DNA of 46,724 nt from Bacteroidales bacterium. GTDB lineage: Bacteria; Bacteroidota; Bacteroidia; Bacteroidales; UBA3663. Position numbers and translations under genes: made by a program. Below the pieces are notes generated by a model, which had not been told where the DNA came from, made no database searches, and saw only the letters and a program-made list of their open reading frames with translations. This document shows positions 16,651 to 24,223 of this stretch, in pieces (position 1 is the stretch's first letter; each line of letters begins with the position of its first letter). The stretch covers positions 1 through 46,724 of the forward strand of contig JAEDEY010000004.1 of the NCBI GenBank assembly GCA_016293065.1. The letters run 5' to 3'.

Positions 16651-17643
16651 ATGGTTTTTGGAAATCCGTCTTGTTTATTTCTATTGATATTGCTGCTTCC
16701 TGCTATTGCGTATTATATCTGGAAGCAGAAGACAGCGCAAGCTTCATTACAGATATCTACAACCGAGCAGTTTGGCAATCTGCCAAAATCATGGAAAGAA
16801 TATCTGAGGCATTTGAATTTTGCCATGTTACTTTGTGCATTTACATTTGTAATATTGGCATTGGCACGTCCCCAAAGCAGTGACAGCTGGAGTAAGAGTG
16901 ATACCGAGGGTATAGACATTGTGGTTTCGCTCGACGTTTCCTATTCGATGCAGACCCCCGACTTCAAGCCAAATCGATTGGAGGCAAGCAAGGACGTGGC
17001 TTCAAAGTTTGTAAATGGACGACCGAACGATAACATAGGTATGGTTATTTTTGGAAAGGAGAGTTACACTCTATGTCCGATGACAAGCGACCATGCTGTG
17101 CTTTCAAATATGATCAACTCCATACAGTTTGACTTGCTTGATGGCTCATCGACAGCAATAGGCGACGGATTGGTCACAGCTGTCAACCGTATTCGTAATG
17201 GTATGGCAAAGTCAAAGGTTATCATCTTGCTTACAGATGGTTCGAACAATGCAGGTGATGTAGCTCCTCGCGATGCAGCAAGTGTAGCTAAAGCCATGGG
17301 AGTACGTCTCTATACTATTGGTGTTGGCAGCAAAGGAGAGGTCGATATGCAAGTAGGAGTGGATCCATTCGGCAGACCTATTACTCAGAAGGTAAAGGCA
17401 GATATTGACGAAGAGGTGCTACAAGCCATGGCGCAACTTACAGGTGGACGTTATTTCCGTGCGACAAATAAGTCGAAACTTGCTGATATCTTTGACGAGA
17501 TAGACCAGATGGAGAAGACAAAGATGAACATACGTGAGTTTAGTCGCAAGGAAGAAGAGTATTTGCCATTTGTGCTTGCCGCCCTTGCATTGCTACTCAT
17601 GTATATATTGATCAAGAACACTATTTTACGCAACATACCTTGA
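16651..17643 (+). CDS. batA: BatA, VWA-domain membrane protein
   Basis: A 330-residue protein with an N-terminal membrane helix (about residues 6-20), a second near 54-70, a von Willebrand A domain with a MIDAS motif (SLDVSYSMQ, about 91-99), and a C-terminal membrane helix near 305-325. VWA domains bind metal ions and partner proteins; BatA and BatB are thought to form a membrane complex handled by MoxR. I chose the ATG at 16651, since the upstream in-frame extension to 16612 would overlap the previous gene and lacks family similarity. The TGA stop shares one base with the batB ATG (TGATG), so translation is probably coupled. Confidence 0.92.
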   Translation: MVFGNPSCLFLLILLLPAIAYYIWKQKTAQASLQISTTEQFGNLPKSWKEYLRHLNFAMLLCAFTFVILALARPQSSDSWSKSDTEGIDIVVSLDVSYSMQTPDFKPNRLEASKDVASKFVNGRPNDNIGMVIFGKESYTLCPMTSDHAVLSNMINSIQFDLLDGSSTAIGDGLVTAVNRIRNGMAKSKVIILLTDGSNNAGDVAPRDAASVAKAMGVRLYTIGVGSKGEVDMQVGVDPFGRPITQKVKADIDEEVLQAMAQLTGGRYFRATNKSKLADIFDEIDQMEKTKMNIREFSRKEEEYLPFVLAALALLLMYILIKNTILRNIP

Positions 17644-18674
17644 TGGAAAACTTTCGATTTGCAAATCCGCATTTGTTATGGCTGCTTCTTGTGGCTGTAT
17701 TGCTAATAGTCTTGTTTTTTGCATCGAGACATAAGAGCAAGGCTGCTCTGAAGCGTTTTGGAAATATTGATCTTCTCTTGACGCTCATGAATGGTGTAAG
17801 TGAAGGCAAGCTTCGTATAAAGTTCGTACTTGAAATACTGGCATTTGTTTGCCTTGTAATTGCAGCAGCACGACCTCAATTTGGTTCGAAGCTTGAGACG
17901 ATAAAGAAGGAGGGTATCGAGGTGATGGTTTGTCTCGATATCAGCAATTCGATGCTTGCAGAGGACATACAACCCAACCGATTGGAGAAGGCAAAGCGAA
18001 TGTTGAGCCGCTTGCTTGACCAAATGGAAAATGATCAGGTGGGTTTGATAGTCTTTGCTGGTGATGCGTTTACACAGCTTCCTATTACCAACGACTTTGT
18101 TTCGGCAAAGATGTTCCTTTCGACCATTGACCCCAAAATGGTTAGCATACAGGGTACAGCTATTGGTTCGGCCATCAATCTTGCCGTACGTTCATTTACG
18201 CCCAACGAAGAATCGCAGAAGGCAATTGTCATCATCACTGATGGCGAGAATCACGAAGATGATGCGCAAAGTGCTGCAACGATGGCTCTCGAGCAAGGCA
18301 TACACACCCACGTGATAGGCATTGGCAGTACACAGGGAGCGCTTGTGCCAGACGACAGTGGACGACAGGGTAGTTACCGCAAGGACAATGAGGGCAATCC
18401 TGTGACAACACACCTCAATGAGGAAGTAGCACGGCAAATAGCAGCTGCAGGACAGGGCGTTTATGCCCATGCCGACAATAGCAATTCGGCAATAAATGCT
18501 GTGGTCGAAGAGTTGTCGCAGATGCAGACGGCCGAACTTGAGAGTCATGTCTATGCTGACTACGACGATCAGTTCCAGTGGTTTGTGTGGATAGCATTCG
18601 TTTGTCTCATATTCGATCTGCTGTTGCTTGACCGTGCCAATGCACTCGTCAGCAAGATCAAACTGTTTGAATGA
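17643..18674 (+). CDS. batB: BatB, VWA-domain membrane protein
   Basis: A 343-residue paralogue of the preceding protein with the same layout: two N-terminal membrane helices (about residues 10-26 and 60-76), a VWA domain with MIDAS residues in CLDISNSMLAED (about 96-107) and a C-terminal membrane helix (about 316-334). The DGENHEDDA segment is a conserved VWA loop. I use the ATG at 17643; an in-frame TTG one codon earlier is possible. The stop overlaps the batC start by four bases (ATGA). BatA and BatB probably form a hetero-oligomer in the cytoplasmic membrane with the VWA domains facing the periplasm; that topology is from family knowledge, not proven here. Confidence 0.92.
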   Translation: MENFRFANPHLLWLLLVAVLLIVLFFASRHKSKAALKRFGNIDLLLTLMNGVSEGKLRIKFVLEILAFVCLVIAAARPQFGSKLETIKKEGIEVMVCLDISNSMLAEDIQPNRLEKAKRMLSRLLDQMENDQVGLIVFAGDAFTQLPITNDFVSAKMFLSTIDPKMVSIQGTAIGSAINLAVRSFTPNEESQKAIVIITDGENHEDDAQSAATMALEQGIHTHVIGIGSTQGALVPDDSGRQGSYRKDNEGNPVTTHLNEEVARQIAAAGQGVYAHADNSNSAINAVVEELSQMQTAELESHVYADYDDQFQWFVWIAFVCLIFDLLLLDRANALVSKIKLFE

Positions 18675-19444
18675 TTTCATCAATGAATAGGTATATGAAG
18701 AGAATATTTTTTACATATTTGATACTGATATGCTCTTCGGGCATTGGCTTGAATGCACAGAAGAAAGTGCGTTCGGCCATCAGAGAGGGAAACTCATTAT
18801 ATAATAAAGAGGCCTTCCTCGACAGCGAGATAAGCTTTCGAAAGGCTTTGGAGGTCAATCCGTCGGACAGCATTGCCACATTCAATCTTGGCAATTCACT
18901 CTTCCGTCAGCAAGATGAAGAGAAGGTCAAGGAGTCGTTTACCCACTACAACACCACCGCACAGAATGCGGCTAAGTCAGGAAATAAGCATCTTGCAGCC
19001 AAGGCGTTTTACAATGCTGGCGATGTTATGATGGCTGCTCAGCAATACGACAAGGCAATAGAGTATTTCAAGCAGTCGCTTAAGAATGACCCATCTGATC
19101 ATGAGGCTCGCTATAATCTCGTGCTTGCACAGAAACTATTGCAAAAGAATCAGGATCAGAACAAGAATGATCAGAACAAAGACGATCAGCAACAAGATCA
19201 ACAGCAACAAGATCAACAGCAACAAGATCAGCAGCAACAGGATCAGCAGCAGGAGCAAAACCAAGATCAGCAGGAACAACAGAATCAAGACCAGCAACAG
19301 CAACACCCGCAGAATCAGATGTCACAAGAGCAGGCAGAAGCTATCCTTAACGCCAACAACCGAGATGAGAAAGAGACTCAGCAGAAGGTGAAGGAAAAGC
19401 AGATGCAGCAGGTTAAGAGAAAACAGACAGGTAGAGACTGGTAA
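18671..19444 (+). CDS. batC: BatC, TPR protein with a Gln/Asp-rich tail
   Basis: A 257-residue exported protein. After a signal peptide (to about residue 30, ending LNAQ) there are three tetratricopeptide-like repeats (about 32-165; for example AFYNAGDVMMAAQQYDKAIE). The C-terminal 90 residues are extremely rich in Gln and Asp, including a tandem repeat of the pentapeptide DQQQQ, and the last 30 residues are basic. The low-complexity tail is a common feature of BatC proteins, but the exact periodic array here stands out. The gene starts inside the batB stop (ATGA); in-frame ATGs at 18683 and 18695 are alternatives. It probably serves as a periplasmic scaffold. A 7-bp repeat array separates it from batD. 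Confidence 0.88.
   Translation: MISSMNRYMKRIFFTYLILICSSGIGLNAQKKVRSAIREGNSLYNKEAFLDSEISFRKALEVNPSDSIATFNLGNSLFRQQDEEKVKESFTHYNTTAQNAAKSGNKHLAAKAFYNAGDVMMAAQQYDKAIEYFKQSLKNDPSDHEARYNLVLAQKLLQKNQDQNKNDQNKDDQQQDQQQQDQQQQDQQQQDQQQEQNQDQQEQQNQDQQQQHPQNQMSQEQAEAILNANNRDEKETQQKVKEKQMQQVKRKQTGRDW
19184..19255 (+). repeat. In-frame 15-bp tandem repeat inside batC (DQQQQ units)
   Basis: A 12-bp unit GATCAGCAACAA (19184-19195) is followed by four 15-bp units beginning at 19196, 19211, 19226 and 19241; the first two are identical (GATCAACAGCAACAA). Each 15-bp unit encodes Asp plus four residues, nearly always Gln. Gain or loss of units would change tail length without a frameshift. Confidence 0.85.
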
Positions 19445-19480
19445 TGATTATTTGATTAATGATTATTGATTATTGATCAT
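19445..19480 (+). repeat. Second TGATTAN heptamer array, after batC
   Basis: Directly overlapping the end of batC, the sequence reads TGATTAT (19445), TGATTAA (19453), TGATTAT (19460), TGATTAT (19467) and TGATCAT (19474), with one extra T after the first unit. It is the same heptamer family as at 7612-7667 and also provides stop codons in all six frames. It lies inside the Bat operon, between batC and batD. Confidence 0.7.
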
Positions 19481-19525
19481 TTGGCTGACTAATTGATAAT
19501 ACAATCCACAATAGTAGGATAATAT

Positions 19526-21361
19526 ATGAAAAGAACACTATTAATATTAGTTTCGATATTTGCTGTAATCGGTGCTTATGCGGAGATTACTGTTAAAGCG
19601 TCGGCTCCGAGTGCTGTTGCCGTTGGACAACAGTTCAGAGTTGAGTATTCGGTCAATGACAAAGCCACAGAAATCAGGGTTGACATCGAAGGCAAGGGGT
19701 TTGATGTGCTTTATGGTCCAGCTTCTGGCAGTATGTCATCGACACAGATCATCAATGGTAATGTTACTCGTTCGATTACGACAACCTTCACCTACACGCT
19801 TATGGCTACTACAGAAGGAACGTTTTCTATTCCTGCTGCTACGGTTAAGGTCAATGGCGACTCGCACACTTCCAACTCGCTTACAATTAAGGTGCTCCCT
19901 GCTGACCAGCAGGACGCATCGAGTTCTTCTTCCAACACGAGAAAGAACCAGAATGGCGAGAGAGAGAAGGTCAACGTGGATGACGTGCATCTAGATCTCT
20001 CGCTATCTAAGACTGACGTATATGAAGGAGAGGCAGTGGTAGCTACATTGAAACTGTATTTCCGCAATACTCCTATACATTCACTTGCCGATGCCAAGTT
20101 GCCAGATTTCGATGGATTCACTGTTCAGGAAATGGATCTCGGCAATCCCGAGGCTTCGCTCGAAAGATATAAGGGTGCTAACTATCAGATGTACCCAATT
20201 AAGCAGTGGCTGCTATTCCCTTCTCGCAATGGAGAGATTGTCATTCCTAAAGCATACGTTCAGGCTGTGGCACAGGTGGTAACACGTCGCAGTACAGGCG
20301 GGTGGTTTGACTTCCCGATGGACTACACCTCGAATGTTGAGGTGCCACTATATTCAGCACAACGCACAATAAAGGTAAAGCCACTTCCTGCAAGCAAGCC
20401 AGTGGGATACAGCAACGGGGTTGGAGACTTCTCAGTTAAGACAGAGATGACGAGCAATCAAGTCAAGGCTAATGATGCTCTTATTTACCGAATCGTCATA
20501 GAGGGAACAGGCAACCTCAAATATATCAATAACCCAGAGCCAGAGTTCCCGTCAGACTTTGAGGTTTATGATCCTAAGGAGGACTATAATGCACGAACCA
20601 CCTCGATGGGACTGAATGGCAAGAAAGTGATTGAATATACGGTCATACCTCGCCATGCAGGAACTTTCACAATTCCAGGGTTGAACTTCAGTTATTTTGA
20701 TACAAAGACAAGCAAGTTCAAGACCATCACTACCGAGGCATATACTATCGAAGTAGAGAAGGGTGTGGGCGAACAGTCGGAGACAAGTGGCAATGTGTCG
20801 AATTTTGCCAATACAAATCAGGAACGACTGAAGGTATTGGGCAATGATATCCGATATATTCACAAGCTCGATTCAGGTGACATTACCAAAAATCAGGAAC
20901 CATTCCATGGTACATTGGTATATTGGCTTTTCTATATCGTACCTATACTAATCTTCATTGTTCTTTCTGTCATCTATCGAAAGCAGATGAAGCTCAATGC
21001 CAATGCTGATCTTCGACGTACAAAAAAGGCCAACAAGATAGCTAACCGACGTCTGAAGGAAGCTGCAGTAGCATTGAAGGAGCGTAATCAGAATGCGTTT
21101 TATGAGTCACTTCACAAGGCAATGTTTGGATATGTGAGTGATAAACTCAATATCAAGCTCAGTGAACTCACCACGACGAATGTGAAACAGCAGCTTGAGA
21201 ATGCTGGCGTTTCGGGGGCAGTCATCCAAGAGTACAATGATATAGTATCTACTTGCGAGTTTGCTCGATATGCACCAGCTAGCGACGATCAGGCAATGGA
21301 TAGCCTCTATAAAAAGGCAAGCGACTGCATCAATAGTCTTGAATCTCAGATAAAGAAATGA
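19526..21361 (+). CDS. batD: BatD, membrane-anchored multi-Ig protein
   Basis: A 611-residue protein. A signal peptide (about 1-19, ending AYA) is followed by a long periplasmic region of several beta-sandwich domains (about 22-440, with Ser/Asn-rich linker near 131-150), a membrane helix at about 463-483 (VYWLFYIVPILIFIVLSVIY) and a cytoplasmic helical domain (about 490-611). This order is diagnostic for BatD of the Bacteroides aerotolerance operon. The cytoplasmic tail includes FYESLHKAMFGYVSDKLN, similar to the tail of the 15684-16643 protein. The start follows a 7-bp repeat array after batC. The stop overlaps the batE start by four bases (ATGA). Confidence 0.92.
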   Translation: MKRTLLILVSIFAVIGAYAEITVKASAPSAVAVGQQFRVEYSVNDKATEIRVDIEGKGFDVLYGPASGSMSSTQIINGNVTRSITTTFTYTLMATTEGTFSIPAATVKVNGDSHTSNSLTIKVLPADQQDASSSSSNTRKNQNGEREKVNVDDVHLDLSLSKTDVYEGEAVVATLKLYFRNTPIHSLADAKLPDFDGFTVQEMDLGNPEASLERYKGANYQMYPIKQWLLFPSRNGEIVIPKAYVQAVAQVVTRRSTGGWFDFPMDYTSNVEVPLYSAQRTIKVKPLPASKPVGYSNGVGDFSVKTEMTSNQVKANDALIYRIVIEGTGNLKYINNPEPEFPSDFEVYDPKEDYNARTTSMGLNGKKVIEYTVIPRHAGTFTIPGLNFSYFDTKTSKFKTITTEAYTIEVEKGVGEQSETSGNVSNFANTNQERLKVLGNDIRYIHKLDSGDITKNQEPFHGTLVYWLFYIVPILIFIVLSVIYRKQMKLNANADLRRTKKANKIANRRLKEAAVALKERNQNAFYESLHKAMFGYVSDKLNIKLSELTTTNVKQQLENAGVSGAVIQEYNDIVSTCEFARYAPASDDQAMDSLYKKASDCINSLESQIKK

Positions 21362-22179
21362 ATATGAAAAGGATATATTCTGTTTTGGCAGTATTTCTGC
21401 TTTTTTGTTCTAACGTTTTTTCACAAGAGAAGGCCGATTCTATCGGTCGTGTAGATGAAGTAGTACAGACGATGAAGATAGCTTCGCCTGAAGATCTCAT
21501 CGCACGCGCTACCATCGCCTATGAGCAAGGTGACTATACTCAGACCATAGCTGATTACGAGTCATTGGTGTCGGTTTTTGGCACATCCCCCGAATTGTAC
21601 TATAACCTCGGTAATGCATATTTCAAGAACAAGGATTATGCCAAGGCCATACTCAACTACGAGCGTTGCCTCATCTATGATCCAGCCAATGGAGACGCAT
21701 CTGCCAACCTTGAGCTTGCCAAGGCAAATTGTGTGGATAAGATTGAGTCGATACAGCCTATCATCTTCAAGCAGTGGAGCGATGTGCTGAGCAACACTAT
21801 GTCGTGTGGCACATGGTCGGTTCTGTCGATCATCTTCTTCCTGCTTTTTGTAATCTGCATTTTCCTATATTTCTTTGTTCGTAAGGTGACTGTGAGGAAG
21901 ACGGGCTTTTATGTCGGAATTGTGTCTATTATCCTCTGTTTCGTTTGCAACATATATGCCAATCAGCAGAAGGACCGCATCATGAGTCGCGACTATGCTA
22001 TCGTGATGCAGCCTACGGTGACTGTACGTTCATCACCAGCTGAGAGCGGAACGCAGCTCTTCACCATCCACGAAGGACTTAAGGTCAAGGTGCGTAGCAC
22101 GTTGAGCGACTGGTCGGAGGTGGAGCTTTCGGATGGCAATGTCGGATGGCTGCCAAGCTCAGCAGTGGAGAAGATATGA
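21358..22179 (+). CDS. batE: BatE, TPR and SH3-like membrane protein
   Basis: A 273-residue protein with a signal peptide (to about residue 22), tetratricopeptide repeats (about 48-125, including YYNLGNAYFKNKDYAKAI), two membrane helices (about 152-174 and 181-200) and a C-terminal SH3b-like domain (about 210-273, with VTVRSSPAESGTQLFTI and GNVGWLPSSAVE). This matches BatE at the end of Bat operons. The start overlaps batD by four bases; an ATG two codons later is an alternative. Bacterial SH3 domains often bind peptidoglycan, so BatE may link the Bat complex to the wall (inference). It is the last gene of the operon and converges on the porE-like gene. Confidence 0.9.
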   Translation: MNMKRIYSVLAVFLLFCSNVFSQEKADSIGRVDEVVQTMKIASPEDLIARATIAYEQGDYTQTIADYESLVSVFGTSPELYYNLGNAYFKNKDYAKAILNYERCLIYDPANGDASANLELAKANCVDKIESIQPIIFKQWSDVLSNTMSCGTWSVLSIIFFLLFVICIFLYFFVRKVTVRKTGFYVGIVSIILCFVCNIYANQQKDRIMSRDYAIVMQPTVTVRSSPAESGTQLFTIHEGLKVKVRSTLSDWSEVELSDGNVGWLPSSAVEKI

Positions 22180-22190
22180 TGGCGCCAAGG

Positions 22191-22211
22191 CTCTGTTGCG
22201 TAACAACAGAG
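22191..22211. repeat. Perfect inverted repeat between convergent batE and porE-like genes
   Basis: CTCTGTTG, a 5-base loop (CGTAA) and CAACAGAG form a perfect 8-bp hairpin in a 42-base convergent gap. It could act as a bidirectional terminator, but neither strand has a T-run directly after the stem, so it is not a classical intrinsic terminator. Confidence 0.55.
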
Positions 22212-22221
22212 GACTTGACTG

Positions 22222-24117
22222 CTATTGAAGACCCAGAGTTGTGGTCAGGACTTTGAATTCAGTACGTCGATTGATTTGATCGGCGTATTTTTTTTGTTCA
22301 TCATTGAGGGTTTCTATGAAACACTCATCGAGAAGCTGACCAATTGGCCAATCATGTTTCTTGGAGATTGACTCATCAACTGTCTTGGGTATAGCCTTAC
22401 CATAGCCGACTGGTACGAGACGCTGAGAGTCGATACCTTTGTTGATAAGGTATTCACACACCGCTTGCGCACGGCGCTGTGAGAGTTGGATGTTGAATTC
22501 TTGGGAGCCTATCCTGTCAGTATGAGCCGAGAGTTCTATCTGTGTATATGGATTGTCAATAAGAAGCTGATATAGATCATCGAGAGCTGGATAAGAATCC
22601 TCTTGGAGCGATGCCTCGTTATAGTCGTAAAAGACATTATCAACAATGACAGGCAAGGAGACAGAAGGAAGGAAGAAGTCAACCTCATAGTCGGCATCTT
22701 CTTCATCACCATCGCTTGTGAACTGAGCTTTTCGGTTGAGAAAGCCTGTCTTTCCACTCATCATAACATATTCGGTAGAGCGGTCTATATTGACAACATA
22801 AGAACCATCGGGTTTGGTAAGGGTTTTGAAGTTCATTCCGTTTCGACCGACTATGCGAACAATAGCTTGTGGAAGTGCATTGCCATCTGTGTCATATACA
22901 AATCCGCTTATTCTTACCTTAATTGAAGGAAGTACGAAACTATAAATATTGTCATATCCTTTGGCATTGTTACGGTTGCTGCTGAACCATCCTTCTTGAT
23001 TTTCCTTGGTTTTGCGTTTGAACGTCATTCCGAAATCATCGGCTGTCGAGTTGATGGGGCTTGCCATATGCTGAACATGCCATGTGCCCCATTGGTCCTC
23101 TCTTGCTGAATAAATATCCAAACCACCGAATCCACCCTTACGGTTACTTGAAAAATATAGAATGCCGTCGGGCGAGAAGGTAGGGAACATCTCATCGTTC
23201 GGACTGTTTACCTTGTCTCCGAGATTTTCAAAATAAGTTACTTTCTCTCCATCTATGCTTGCGCGCCAGATATCGGTCCCGCCTTGTCCGCCAACAGTAT
23301 TGCTGACGAAGTATAGATAATGTCCATCGGGAGAAATGGCAGGATGAGCAAAGACAGAGATAGTATCGTTAGATATATGAAGCTTCTGTCCTTTGCTCCA
23401 CGAAGCATCGCTTCTACGAGTGTAGTATATCATAGTAGAAGATTTGATGCCGTCTTCAGAACCTGCAACGGTATAGTACATGATGTTGCCATCGGGAGAA
23501 AAACAAGGTGTTCCTTCGTCGAATTTTGTATTGACCATTTCTCCAATGCTCTGAGGCTTCATCCACACGTCATTCTCATCTTTTTTTGTCACCCATATGT
23601 CGCAATATTTTGTTCCAGTGATTTTACTAATATTGTCACCAGTCACCTTGTCATTGCTGGTAGTGAAATAGAGTTCGTCATCATCGCCACAAATGGCAGG
23701 ACTGAATTCCGCTCGTCGTGAATTAACTATATTGAATTTATGAATCTCATATCGGCTATTATTTGACAATCCCTTGATTTTTCCTGCCTTGGTGTCGCAG
23801 TCTTCAATCAGCGATACAAGATTCTCGTCAGAATAACCAAACCTCTGCGCGTTGCGGTAATATAGGCTTGCCTGTGACCAAATCATCAGTCTGTCATAAC
23901 AATTGCCAAGATACCATGCTATCTCACCTTTGGTCATTCGCTCTTTCTTGGTATCTGTTTTGCGGTACAGTTTCTTGAAATCCTGAGAAGCCTCAAAAAA
24001 CTCACCATTGTCGTATTTCTCGATTGCTGTAGTCATCGTAGTAGTATTGCACGATGATAAGATTGCAATGAGCATCACCCATTGAACCAAAACAAATATG
24101 AGTTTATTTCGTTCCAT
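22222..24117 (-). CDS. porE: PorE-like OmpA-family lipoprotein (type IX secretion component)
   Basis: A 631-residue predicted lipoprotein (lipobox LSSC, C23). The domain order is TPR-like helices (about 28-115), a beta-propeller with PD40/WD40-type repeats (about 130-400, several FSPDG motifs), a carboxypeptidase-regulatory-like beta-sandwich (about 405-490) and a C-terminal OmpA peptidoglycan-binding domain (about 500-631, with SAHTDRIGSQEFN and LSQRRAQAVCEYL). This order is that of PorE of Porphyromonas gingivalis, an outer-membrane lipoprotein that anchors the type IX secretion system to peptidoglycan. Other OmpA-propeller proteins of Bacteroidetes share parts of the layout, so the exact orthology is probable rather than certain. 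It stands alone, convergent with batE and divergent from the GH35 gene. Confidence 0.8.
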   Translation of the reverse strand: MERNKLIFVLVQWVMLIAILSSCNTTTMTTAIEKYDNGEFFEASQDFKKLYRKTDTKKERMTKGEIAWYLGNCYDRLMIWSQASLYYRNAQRFGYSDENLVSLIEDCDTKAGKIKGLSNNSRYEIHKFNIVNSRRAEFSPAICGDDDELYFTTSNDKVTGDNISKITGTKYCDIWVTKKDENDVWMKPQSIGEMVNTKFDEGTPCFSPDGNIMYYTVAGSEDGIKSSTMIYYTRRSDASWSKGQKLHISNDTISVFAHPAISPDGHYLYFVSNTVGGQGGTDIWRASIDGEKVTYFENLGDKVNSPNDEMFPTFSPDGILYFSSNRKGGFGGLDIYSAREDQWGTWHVQHMASPINSTADDFGMTFKRKTKENQEGWFSSNRNNAKGYDNIYSFVLPSIKVRISGFVYDTDGNALPQAIVRIVGRNGMNFKTLTKPDGSYVVNIDRSTEYVMMSGKTGFLNRKAQFTSDGDEEDADYEVDFFLPSVSLPVIVDNVFYDYNEASLQEDSYPALDDLYQLLIDNPYTQIELSAHTDRIGSQEFNIQLSQRRAQAVCEYLINKGIDSQRLVPVGYGKAIPKTVDESISKKHDWPIGQLLDECFIETLNDEQKKYADQINRRTEFKVLTTTLGLQ

Positions 24118-24160
24118 CCTTATTATTTATACGAAATTTTCGTCAAAATATTGTATCAGT

Positions 24161-24192
24161 TTTGCAAATATAAATTTTTTTTTCTACATTTG
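24161..24192 (+). promoter_or_regulatory. Candidate promoter for the GH35 gene
   Basis: TTTG at 24161-24164 and TACATTTG at 24185-24192 are separated by exactly 20 bases, a good Bacteroidetes -33/-7 pair. The -7 element ends 31 bases before the chosen GH35 ATG, which supports that start over an upstream in-frame ATG. Confidence 0.65.
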
Positions 24193-24223
24193 CAGTGAAT
24201 ATTCATTATTAACATACTATAAG

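Noticed and set aside
22180..22221. Classical intrinsic terminator between batE and the porE-like gene
   Set aside because: The inverted repeat is perfect but no T-run follows on either strand, so I list it only as an inverted repeat.
24098..24223. Upstream in-frame ATG extension of the GH35 gene
   Set aside because: It would overlap the divergent porE-like gene, lie upstream of the predicted promoter and bury the signal peptide.
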